Shown here piece by piece: positions 47,520 to 56,322 of a DNA stretch of 64,000 nt. Made by a program: the position numbers and the translations under genes. Numbering within the stretch: position 1 is the stretch's first letter; each line of letters starts with the position of its first letter. Where the stretch lies: positions 992,001-1,056,000 of the forward strand of contig NZ_CP023559.1 of the NCBI RefSeq assembly GCF_003006155.1, read 5' to 3'. Below the pieces are notes generated by a model that saw only the letters and a list, made by a program, of their open reading frames with translations, made no database searches and was not told the DNA's origin. This DNA is from Salinicola tamaricis. Lineage in GTDB: Bacteria; Pseudomonadota; Gammaproteobacteria; Pseudomonadales; Halomonadaceae.

Positions 47520-47869
47520 TGGCCGGCATGGATCGCACCAGCGGCACGGCGCTGGAGGGCGTCGCGCATATCCGCCAATCCGTCACCGACATCCTCACCA
47601 CGCCCCTCGGCTCGCGCGTCATGCGCCGGGACTACGGCTCGCTGCTGCCGGAGCTGATCGACCAGCCACTGGATGGCGCCACCGCCCTGCGCGCCTATGC
47701 CGCCTGCGTGGTGGCGCTGATGCGCTGGGAGCCGCGCATTCGGGTGACCCAGATCCAGCGCCACGTCTCCGCTGAGCGGCCGGGGCGGCTGACGCTCAGC
47801 GTGCAGGCCGAGCGGATCGACGACGGCGCCGACCTCACCTTCGACATCCCCCTGGGACAGGAGACCTAA
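47519..47869 (+). CDS. Phage baseplate assembly protein W (gp25-like)
   Basis: 116 residues: MAGMDRTSGTALEGVAHIRQ then SVTDILTTPLGSRVMRRDYG, the gp25/GPW signature with the conserved sheath-initiating EPR-like motif MRWEPRIRV. Nucleates the sheath at the baseplate. Confidence 0.95.
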   Translation: MAGMDRTSGTALEGVAHIRQSVTDILTTPLGSRVMRRDYGSLLPELIDQPLDGATALRAYAACVVALMRWEPRIRVTQIQRHVSAERPGRLTLSVQAERIDDGADLTFDIPLGQET

Positions 47870-47872
47870 ACC

Positions 47873-48771
47873 ATGGCCGGAGGCTTCACCGCCGTCGATC
47901 TCTCGCGGCTGCCCGCGCCGGATATCGTCGAGCCACTCGACTTCGAGACGATCTTCGCCGCCCTGCTCGCCGATCTGCGCGCGCGGGCCCCGGCATTCGA
48001 TGTCAGCGTCGAGTCCGACCCCGCCTACAAGATCCTGCAGGCCGCCGCCTATCGCGAGCTGCTGCTGCGTCAGCGGATCAACGAAGCCGCCCAGGGGGTG
48101 ATGCTCGCCTACGCCCGCGGCGCCGATCTCGACCACCTCGGCGCGCTCTTCGGCGTCGCCCGCCAGACCCTGGACGCCGGCGACCCCGCGGCCGTGCCGC
48201 CGGTGCCGGCGACCCTGGAGACGGATGCCGACCTGCGCAGGCGCATCCAGCTCTCGCTGGAGGGCTTCTCCACCGCCGGCCCGAGGGCGCCTACGTCTTC
48301 CATGCGCTCTCCGCCGACGGCCAGGTGCTGGATGCCAGCGCCACCAGCCCGGCGCCGGGGGAGGTAGTGGTCACCGTGCTCGCCCGCGACGGCGACGGCA
48401 GCGCCCCGGCAGCCCTGCTCGCCCACGTCGATGCCACCCTCTCGGCGGAGGACGTTCGCCCGCTCACCGACCATGTCAGCGTGCGCAGCGCCGAGATCGT
48501 CGACTACCGCATCGACGCCACCCTCTACTTCTACGCCGGCCCCGACCGCGAAGTGGTGATGCGCGAAGCGCGCGCCGCCGCCGCCATCTATGCCGAGCAG
48601 CAGCACCGCCTGGGGCTCGATGTCACCCTCTCCGGGCTCTACGCCGCGCTGCATCAGCCCGGGGTGCAGCGGGTCGAGCTGGCCGAGCCCGCGGCGAGCC
48701 TGGTGATCGACCGCACCCAGGCGACCCACTGCACCGAGATCGCGCTGCGTGACGGAGGTCTCGATGAGTGA
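47873..48771 (+). CDS. Phage baseplate assembly protein J, one frameshift
   Basis: About 299 residues after joining two frames. MAGGFTAVDLSRLPAPDIVE and ETIFAALLADLRARAP; DPAYKILQAAAYRELLLRQR; LAYARGADLDHLGALFGVAR. A G is missing near 48284 (STAGPEGAYVFHAL expected); then ATLYFYAGPDREVVMREARA continues. Wedge component bridging W and I. Stop overlaps the I start. Confidence 0.92.
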
Positions 48772-49318
48772 GCCGCGCCCCCGCGCCAGCCTGCTGCCGC
48801 CCAACTCAAGCCCCCTGGAGCACGCCCTGGAGACCACCGCCGCCGGCGCCAGCGAGCTGCCGGTGCCGCTGCGCGCGCTGTGGAACCCGGACACCTGCCC
48901 CGCCGAGCTGCTGCCGTGGCTCGCCTGGGCGCTCTCGCTGGATGCCTGGCAGCCCTACTGGCCGGAACGCATCAAGCGCCAGCGCATCCGCGACGCGATC
49001 GAGATCCAGCGCCGCAAGGGCACCGCCAAGAGCGTGCGCGACGTGGTCCGCTCCTTCGGCGCCAGCCTCGCCCTGCGCGAGTGGTGGCAGAAGGCCGAGC
49101 CGGGCCCGCCGCACACCTTCGACGTGGTGATGACCCTGGGCGCCGAGGTGCCCCGCAGCGCCGCGTTCCAGCAGGACATCGTCGACGAGATCACCCGCAC
49201 CAAGCCGGTCCGCGCGCACTTCACCTTCACCGCCGGGCTCAGCGCCACAGGCGGTGTCGGCGTCGCCGGCGGCGCCCGCGCCTTCGTCTACCGCCGCCTG
49301 GCGGCCACCGCCCACTAG
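48764..49318 (+). CDS. Phage tail protein I
   Basis: 184 residues from MSEPRPRASLLPPNSSPLEH (Met at 48764 overlapping the J stop). ALWNPDTCPAELLPWLAWAL followed by SLDAWQPYWPE and RKGTAKSVRDVVRSFG are the gpI consensus. Baseplate wedge protein connecting the fibres. Confidence 0.93.
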   Translation: MSEPRPRASLLPPNSSPLEHALETTAAGASELPVPLRALWNPDTCPAELLPWLAWALSLDAWQPYWPERIKRQRIRDAIEIQRRKGTAKSVRDVVRSFGASLALREWWQKAEPGPPHTFDVVMTLGAEVPRSAAFQQDIVDEITRTKPVRAHFTFTAGLSATGGVGVAGGARAFVYRRLAATAH

Positions 49319-49328
49319 AGGACCCCCG

Positions 49329-52060
49329 ATGGCCATCGTCTTCACCATCACCGATGCCGGCCGCGCCGCGCTGGTCGACGCCGACCACGACGGCACCACG
49401 GCCCTGACCCTCAGCGAAATCGGCTTCGGCCGCGGCCGCTATACCCCCAGCGCCGACCAGACCGCCCTGCGCGAACCGATCAAGCGCCTGGCCAGCATGG
49501 CCGGCCAGGCGGTCGCCGCCGACACCCTGCACGTCAGCGTGCAGGACGAGAGCAGCGACACCTACGCCGTCGGCGAGATCGGCCTGTTCACCGACACCGG
49601 CGTGCTCTTCGCGGTCTATTCGCAAAGCGAGTGGATCATCGAGAAGGCCGCCCCCTCGACCCTGCTGCTGGCCACCGACCTGGTGGTCGAAGCCCTCGAC
49701 GTCTCCGCGATCACCTTCGGTGACGCCGCCTTTCTCAACCCGCCGGCCACCACCGAGGTCGCCGGGGTGCTCGAGCTCGCCACCCAGGCCGAGGTCGACG
49801 CCGGCAGCGACGCCCGCCGCGGCGTCGTCCCGCGCACCCTCAAGGCGTTCATCGACAAGGTGCTCGCCGCCTACGCCACGCTGAAGCAACTCAACGACCA
49901 TGCCGCCAGCCGCAACCACCCGGCGGCCACCACCAACGCCCAGGGCATGGTCGAGCTCGCCACCTACGCCGAAACCAAGGAGGGCAGCGACAACGCCCGC
50001 GCGGTGACGCCGGCGGGCCTCAACGCGCGCACCGCGACGACGACCACCGCCGGCCTGGTGGAGAAAGCGACCGACGCCGAGGCCAAGGCCGGTGCGGCCG
50101 GCGTCTATCCCGATGCGGCGGGGGTCATCGCAGCGATTCAGCATATGGCGTTGGCAGCAATCAAGCCATCGCGCTCACTGATTTTCGCGAGGCGCCGCGG
50201 TTCAGCGGGTTTATCGAAGGCCTGGGCTCCAAACACATCGGGCCGATGAACGGGTATTGGCCGGCCGTATTGCTAAGGCGATACGGATCAGATCGCCGCG
50301 CAATCATTCAGCCCACTGATATCAGTCTGACCTACATGGGCGCGACCGGAGATACCTGGTCGAGTGTCCGTACCGTCTGGGATGACGGCAATTTCGACCC
50401 TTCGAGCAAGCTGGGCCGAAACGAAAAGGCTGTCGACGCAGACAAGCTGGACGGTCGGAATCTAGAGCTGAATTCGACGCCGTATTCCGTCGTTCAGCGA
50501 GACAATAGCGGGACGTGAGAACTCGCTGTTGCGTTCCGAGTACACATCACTGAATACCGGCTCGGGTAATTTGCGCTATTTCGGACGTCGAGAGGTATCG
50601 GGAATAGCGCCGAGGGGGCCGACAACTTCTTGCGCCCGACCGAGGCGGGCGAAGTACGCAATGTCATGGCGTCACTAGGACTAGCCCGTAGAGACCAGAC
50701 TGAAACTTTCAGCCAATCCATCGGCGTCGGCGGTTCAGCGCCGAGTGGCAGCAAGTCATTCAATAACGGTAAAGCCATTGCGATCGGGGACGACGACTCG
50801 GGTATTCGCAGTGGCGGTGATGGCACCATTGAGGTGTGGGCGAACGACCGAAAAGTGTGGACCTCCACCAACACCCACTCCACCTCTGACGTCGATGTCA
50901 CGCTCAACAAGAGCCGACCTTGGCTGACGCTCGACTCGCCGAATAGTGGCGACAACGCGCTCTCCCAAGGTGCGGGGCTATCGATTGGCGAAAGCGGCCA
51001 GCGCGGCGACGCGGCACTCCATCTCACCTACGTCGGTAATGGCAATGGCTATATCGGCATGGGTGCCGTGGGGGATGACGGCATTCCCGCCAACGCCGCG
51101 ATGCGCCTTTACTACCGCTCCAAGGACGTGCATTTCAATGGTCGGCTGTATGGCGATGGCAGCCAACTGGATTCGGTCAACGCAGCCCGCCTGGGGAGCT
51201 TAGCGCCGGCATCATGGCTGCGCAGCGATGCCAACGACACGATGACGGCAACGTTGGACGTCAAGGGGCAACTGACGGCCTACAGCCAGGGCGTTACTGC
51301 AGGCGACTCAAAGGTGAAATTTGGGCGCAGCAGCGCTCAGTTCGTTGGATTCACCGGCGATGCTGTCGGCAACATCATTCACAGCGAATGCGCCGAGAAT
51401 AACCCCAAGAACCTCAGGCTGGTAGTCAGCGCCGGGGATGGCAGTTCGACAAGCTACGAGTTTAATAGGACTAGCGGGCATATAAGAACCAGCTCAAATG
51501 AAATCGCATTAGGAAAGAACGATGGTGACAAGCTGCTGATTTCGAGCGGACATCACCTTTATTTCCAAGTCGGTGATGATACGGTATTTCGCGTTCTCTC
51601 GAGCGGCCGCTTGGACATTGCTAAAGGCGGTATCGACGCCTCACTGCTGGATGGCAAGGCAGCGATTGATATCTCAGGCAGTGCCGCCAATGCCGACAAG
51701 CTCGATGGACAGCATGGCAGCTACTATCGCAACGCCTCCAACCTCAACGCGGGCACGCTGCCGACAGCGCGGCTGGGCACCGGTAGCAGCGATACAAACT
51801 GGGCACTGCAAAGAATGGCAAGTGCCCCCAAGCTGGCGATCGGTACCTATGCCTTTTTGATGCGTAAAGGCGAAGGCATACATACCGGCCAGACTTATAG
51901 CGGCTCCAACCTAATCACCGCCGCAGTCGTCATCTTGAGTGATGGGCGCCCTGCTATCACCGAGGGACAACAGGTTTCCGGCACCTGGTTGTCATGTGGT
52001 GGTGGTGCGACTCTTTCCGGCTCTGCGAGAGGTGCCTCGCTTTTCTTGAGGATTGCTTGA
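49329..52060 (+). CDS. Phage tail fibre protein H, several frameshifts
   Basis: Receptor-binding fibre, about 910 residues when joined. N-terminal baseplate-attachment domain: MAIVFTITDAGRAALVDADH and GEIGLFTDTGVLFAVYSQ, as in P2 gpH. Then repeats ATTTNAQGMVELATYAETKE, and pectin-lyase-like/collar repeats (ADKLDG...YYRNASNLNAGTLPTARL). Breaks: near 50145 (a G missing, GSNQAIALTDFREAP follows) and compensating ones near 50515 and 50610 (LLRSEYTSLNTGSGNLRYFG between them). From about 50250 on, base composition is lower in GC than in the rest of the cluster, in line with host-range-driven exchange. The C-terminus ends GSARGASLFLRIA. Confidence 0.87.
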
Positions 52061-52641
52061 ATGACCTACAAATATCGGAATGTTCTGAAAAATCAAGACG
52101 GCACCTTCGACTGCGAGATCGAGCACCCCGAGCTGGGCTGGATCCCGTTCACCGCCTCACCGGACGATGCCGAACCCCTGGGCCGCGAAATCCACGCCGC
52201 GATCCTCGCCAGCGGAGAAGAGATTCCCGACCGGATCGAGCCCATCTCCACGCTCGCCAACCGCCAGCGCGCGATGATCGAATCGGCCCTGGCCGCCGCC
52301 CTGCGCGCGGGCATGCCCTACACCCTGCCCGATGGCAGCGAGGATGTGATCCAGACCCGCCCGGAGGAGGACGAAGCCAACCTGCTGGGGCTGGCGATCG
52401 AGGCCCGCGACCGCCGCGCCGCCGCGGCGACACCGACGCCAGCATGGCGCTGCGGGCGCAGTCGAACACCGTCTATTCGCTCACCCCGGCGCAGATGATC
52501 GCGCTCACCGACGCCGCTAAGGCGTTCAAGCAGGGGTTGCTGGCCCACTCCTGGCAGTTGAAGGACGCCATCGCCGACGCCGAGGCCGCCGGCGACCGCG
52601 AGGCGATCGAGGCGGTGGGGTGGGGGGAGGCCGCGACCTAG
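52061..52641 (+). CDS. DUF4376 tail-fibre-associated protein, one frameshift
   Basis: About 193 residues. The first segment MTYKYRNVLKNQDGTFDCEI is like fibre-assembly/tip proteins; after a break near 52420 the frame reads MALRAQSNTVYSLTPAQMIA and LLAHSWQLKDAIADAEAAGD, the DUF4376 pattern. Occupies the place of P2 gpG (fibre assembly chaperone), so it may serve fibre folding (inference). Its stop codon is the boundary of palindromic element copy 2. Confidence 0.75.
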
Positions 52642-52836
52642 GTTCTTTACGAAAATTCAGCGAGCGAAGGCAAGACAAGGCAAAAATCGGCGAAAACGCG
52701 GAGTTTACGGGGTGTAAATGAGCATGTGACTCGCTCCGCTCACCCTCCGGGCCGTCCTACGGACGTTCTGAACGTTGTTCAGTGAGCCGATTTTTAACGC
52801 CGTATTGCCGAGCGCAGGTAGTTTTCGTACAGAGAT
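52641..52836. repeat. Palindromic MITE-like element, copy 2 (inverted relative to copy 1)
   Basis: About 196 bp. On the minus strand it shows TACGGCGTTAAAAATCGGCT and CTCATTTACACCCCGTAAAC, matching copy 1 at 46441-46612 with few changes. Ends carry TACGAAAA/TTTTCGTA inverted repeats. Like copy 1 it starts at a gene's TAG stop within CCTAGG. Confidence 0.75.
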
Positions 52837-52846
52837 TAGCTCGGCG

Positions 52847-53353
52847 TCACTTCGCCTCGAAGACCACCGGATACCGCGTCTGCCCGCTCTCGCAGTTCGG
52901 CTGGGCGCGGTACTCGGTCAACTGGAAGTCGCTGCCCTGCCACACCCAGGTGCGCTCGCCGCCGCAGCCACCGGCGCCGCGATCCTTGTAGCGGTCGTGC
53001 AGGGTGCCGCGCTGCGCATCGAACTCGGGGTCGAACAGCGTCCGCGTGCCGGTCCAGCTCCCGTCCCGCCACAGCGCGAACAGCAGCGCACGGGGCGTCC
53101 CACCGTCCGGGGCGAACACCGCCTCGTAACCCGTCTGATAGGCGCCGATGGTGCAGGGCACCAGCCACACCTCTCCCGGTAACCACCCCTTCACGCTGGC
53201 GTGGCGAGGCGCGAGGCCGGTGGTTGCATCGCTGATCACGCAGGCATCGCTCACCTCGGCCTTCACCGCCGCCGGCATCTCACTGTTCGCCAGGGCTGCC
53301 ATCGGCAACGCGCCCAGCGCCAGCACCCCGGCCATCATCATGCTGCGCCACAT
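52847..53353 (-). CDS. DUF1176 periplasmic protein, cargo gene in the tail cluster
   Basis: 168 residues with a signal peptide (MWRSMMMAGVLALGALPMAA, cleaved after ALA-NSEMP). DUF1176 features: EVWLVPCTIGAYQTGYEAVF, DPEFDAQRGTLHDRYKDRGA and CGGERTWVWQGSDFQLTEYR with paired Cys. Function of DUF1176 is not established. It lies antisense between the fibre and sheath genes, a place where P2-like phages carry morons, and next to palindromic element copy 2. Confidence 0.85.
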   Translation of the reverse strand: MWRSMMMAGVLALGALPMAALANSEMPAAVKAEVSDACVISDATTGLAPRHASVKGWLPGEVWLVPCTIGAYQTGYEAVFAPDGGTPRALLFALWRDGSWTGTRTLFDPEFDAQRGTLHDRYKDRGAGGCGGERTWVWQGSDFQLTEYRAQPNCESGQTRYPVVFEAK

Positions 53354-53486
53354 ATCGCACCTCGGCTAGATTGGGTCATCAGGAAGGCGGGGAGATCCCG
53401 CGCCCCGCTGGTATAGACGAGTCTCGATCGGAGCGCCATGGATAGCCTCTGCCCATGTGAGAGATGGAGCACTTTAAGTTCAAAAC

Positions 53487-53771
53487 TCACTCATCTGGTA
53501 TGCGATTTTCTGGATTGCTTAGACTTTCAGACAACTCCGCGTCACTACATGTATAGCTTCTTGCTTGACCCCTCTCTTTGAAGACAGTGAAGTCCACTCG
53601 ACCATCTCGGAATCTCACTGCCACACCGGGCAAACTCGGCAACGGCAGCTGAGCATCAAACTCATCGAAATTACGAATGGCTTCGGCATCAGACTCACTG
53701 ACGATTAAATTGATCATGGCCCCTGGACCATGCCCAGGATCAAAAAACTTGATGATAACCACCTGACCCAT
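53487..53771 (-). CDS. Small hypothetical protein, cargo gene in the tail cluster
   Basis: 94 residues: MGQVVIIKFFDPGHGPGAMI, then INLIVSESDAEAIRNFDEFD. Ribosome site GGAACGAGG before the ATG. Acidic, soluble, no signal peptide, lower GC and different codon use from the tail genes. Not recognised. Opposite strand to the tail genes, 133 bp downstream of the DUF1176 start, so a separate unit or an immunity/regulatory moron (speculative). Confidence 0.55.
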   Translation of the reverse strand: MGQVVIIKFFDPGHGPGAMINLIVSESDAEAIRNFDEFDAQLPLPSLPGVAVRFRDGRVDFTVFKERGQARSYTCSDAELSESLSNPENRIPDE

Positions 53772-53922
53772 TCCTCGTTCCCTCTTGAATTGGGAGACAC
53801 CACGGGCAGCGCCAAATAATAGCTGTCCTTATAGATTCTACACCGCCACCCGCTCGCCCCAGACGACCATCCCCCACACCATGAGCCCCTGACAGCCCCG
53901 TTACCCTGATCAGGACCCCCTC

Positions 53923-55103
53923 ATGGCACTCGACCAATACCATCACGGCGTGCGCGTCTCGGAAGTCAACGACGGCACCCGCACCCTGCGCACGATCTCC
54001 ACCGCGGTGATCGGCATCGTCGCCACCGCCGCCGACGCCGATGCGACCGCCTTCCCCCTCGACCGCCCGGCGCTGGTCACCGATATCGCCACCGCCATCG
54101 GCCAGGCCGGCAGCAGCGGTACCTTGAAAGGTGCCCTCAGCGCCATCGCCGAACAGGCGCGGCCGATCGTGGTCGTGGTGCGCGTTGCCGAAGGCGCAGA
54201 TGCCACCGAAACCAGCGCCAACGTGATCGGCACCACCACCGACAGCGGCCAGCGCACCGGCCTGCAGGCGCTGATGACCGCCAAGCAGAAGCTCGGCGTG
54301 ACCCCGCGCCTGATCGGCTGCCCGGAACTCGATACCCCGGAAGTGACCACCGCCCTGGTGCCGGTGCTGCAGGCGCTGCGCGCCTTCGGCTACGCCTACG
54401 CCCACGACTGCGAGACGCTGACCGACGCCACCGCCTACCGCGACCAGTTCGGCGCCCGCGAGCTGATGCTGATCTGGCCGCGCTTCGAGGCGTTCGATGC
54501 CGATACCGCCGCCACTGCTCCGCGCAGCCCGGTGGCCGTGGCGCTGGGCCTGCGCGCCAAGCTCGACCAGGAGATCGGCTGGCACAAGACGCTCTCCAAC
54601 GTGGTCGTCAACGGCGTCACCGGGATCGACCGCGACGTCTTCTGGGATCTGCAGTCCGCCGCCACCGATGCCGGCCTGCTCAACGCCGCCGATGTCACCA
54701 CCCTGGTCAACCAGGGCGGCTTCCGCTTCTGGGGCTCACGCACCTGCGCCGGTCCGCAGTCGCTGTTCCCGTTCGAGAACTACACCCGCACCGCCCAGAT
54801 CCTCGCCGACACATCGCCGAGGCGCATCTGTGGGCGGTGGACAAGCCGCTGCACGCCTCGCTGGCCCGCGACATCATCGAAGGCATCAACGCCAAGTTCG
54901 CCGAGCTCAAGGCGCTGGGGCTGATCATCGATGGCCGCGCCTGGCTCAACGAATCGCTCAACACCCGCGAGAGCCTCAAGGCCGGCAAGCTGCGCATCGA
55001 TTACGACACCCCGGTGCCGCCGCTCGAGGATCTCGGCTTCCAGCAGCGCATCACCGACACCTATCTCGCCGATTTCGCCAGCCGCGTCGCGGCCAGCGCC
55101 TGA
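53923..55103 (+). CDS. Phage tail sheath protein FI, one frameshift
   Basis: Contractile sheath, about 393 residues as in P2. [20 protein letters not shown], then [20 protein letters not shown] and [42 protein letters not shown] is missing near 54806 ([20 protein letters not shown] expected), after which the last 88 codons follow in the next frame ([20 protein letters not shown]). Presence of the sheath makes this an R-type (contractile) particle. Confidence 0.94.
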
Positions 55104-55143
55104 GCGCCGGTTCGGCCCCGAGACCCCTGAGGAGCATTGATCG

Positions 55144-55656
55144 ATGGCACTTCCCAAGAAACTCAAAGCGCTGAACCTGTTCGGCAACGGCGACAACTAC
55201 CAGGGCCAGATCCAGTCCGTCACCCTGCCCACGCTCACGCGCAAGATCGAAGAGTGGCGCGGCGGCGGCATGGACGGCAGCGTCGGCATCGACATGGGCA
55301 TGGATGGCCTGATGACCTGCCAGTGGACGGTGGGCGGCCTGGTCGAGTCGATCTTCGACAACTTCGGCGCCTCGCGCCTCGACGCCGACCTGCTGCGCAT
55401 GACCGGCAGCTACGAGCGTGACGACACCGACGAAGTGGTCGCGGTGGAGGTGGTGATGCGCGGCCGCCATACCGAGATCGATTTCGGCGACGCCCAGGAT
55501 GGCGAGAACACCGAGCACAAGATCACCAGCACCCTGAGCTACTACAAGCTGGTGATCGGCGGGGTGACCAAGATCGAGATCGACCTGCCCAACTACGTGT
55601 TCAAGGTCAACGGCGACGACCGCCTGGCCCGCCGCCGCCAGGCGCTGGGTATCTAA
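55144..55656 (+). CDS. Phage tail tube protein FII
   Basis: 170 residues: MALPKKLKALNLFGNGDNYQ, LPTLTRKIEEWRGGGMDGSV and VVMRGRHTEIDFGDAQDGEN match P2 FII. Forms the inner tube. Followed by a strong hairpin at 55667-55695. Confidence 0.95.
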   Translation: MALPKKLKALNLFGNGDNYQGQIQSVTLPTLTRKIEEWRGGGMDGSVGIDMGMDGLMTCQWTVGGLVESIFDNFGASRLDADLLRMTGSYERDDTDEVVAVEVVMRGRHTEIDFGDAQDGENTEHKITSTLSYYKLVIGGVTKIEIDLPNYVFKVNGDDRLARRRQALGI

Positions 55657-55666
55657 GCCGCGCCCC

Positions 55667-55695
55667 CGTCAGCGGTGGCCTCCCCGCCGCTGACG
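55667..55695. terminator. Hairpin after tail tube gene
   Basis: CGTCAGCGG / CCGCTGACG, 9-bp stem with an 11-nt loop, no T tract. May act as attenuator separating high-level structural genes (FI/FII) from E, T, U, D. Confidence 0.5.
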
Positions 55696-55759
55696 TCGCC
55701 CGCGCGCCGCGTCACCCCGATCACCCACGGTCACCCACGATCACCACCGAGAGACACCC

Positions 55760-56107
55760 ATGAGCCAAGCCCAGAACGCTGATACCGCCGCCAAGACGGC
55801 CGCTGACAAGACTGCCGCCGACGGCACCCGCGTCACCATCGCCCTGGACACGCCGATCGTGCGCGGCGAGCAGCGCATCGACGAGATCGTGCTGCGCAAG
55901 CCGAGCGCCGGCGAGCTGCGCGGGGTCAACCTGGCCGACGTGCTGCAGATGCAGACCGACGCCCTGATCAAGCTGATCCCGCGGCTCTCCCAGCCCAGCC
56001 TGACCGAGCACGAAGCGCGCCAGATGGACCCGGCCGACCTGGTCCAGTGCGGCAGCGACATCGCCGGTTTTTTGCTCTCGAAGCGGGCGCGGGGCGAAAC
56101 CGCCTGA
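55760..56107 (+). CDS. Phage tail assembly protein E
   Basis: 115 residues: MSQAQNADTAAKTAADKTAA, then RVTIALDTPIVRGEQRIDEI and VLRKPSAGELRGVNLADVLQ. GpE family tail chaperone. A TTTTTTG slippery site at 56068-56074 falls in register (T-TTT-TTG) and the overlapping -1 frame extends into E'. Confidence 0.9.
   Translation: MSQAQNADTAAKTAADKTAADGTRVTIALDTPIVRGEQRIDEIVLRKPSAGELRGVNLADVLQMQTDALIKLIPRLSQPSLTEHEARQMDPADLVQCGSDIAGFLLSKRARGETA
56068..56074 (+). promoter_or_regulatory. Programmed -1 frameshift site between E and E'
   Basis: T TTT TTG heptamer in the E frame (GGT TTT TTG). After a -1 slip the frame reads FFALEAGAGRNRLTPRG and runs without stop through E' to 56322. The same heptamer is used in P2 gene E. 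Confidence 0.8.
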
Positions 56108-56157
56108 CACCCCGCGGCGCCGCCGAGATCGCGCTGCCGGCCCAGGTGGAGGATGCG

Positions 56158-56322
56158 ATGGCCGACCTGGCCATCGTCTTCCACTGGACCCCCACGGACT
56201 GCGCAGACTTCAGCCTGCGCGAACTGATGGAATGGCGCGAGCGCGCCCGCCAACGCTCAATGAACGAGGCCCCCCATGGCGCGCAACCTCCCCCTCCCGG
56301 CGCTGCTCACCAGCGTCGCTAA
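56158..56322 (+). CDS. Phage tail protein E' (made alone or as E+E' frameshift product)
   Basis: 54 residues from the ATG at 56158: MADLAIVFHWTPTDCADFSL then RELMEWRERARQRS, the GpE+E' C-terminal family. As E+E' fusion (shift at 56074) the product is about 187 residues. Tail assembly chaperone for the tape measure. Overlaps the T start. Confidence 0.85.
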   Translation: MADLAIVFHWTPTDCADFSLRELMEWRERARQRSMNEAPHGAQPPPPGAAHQRR

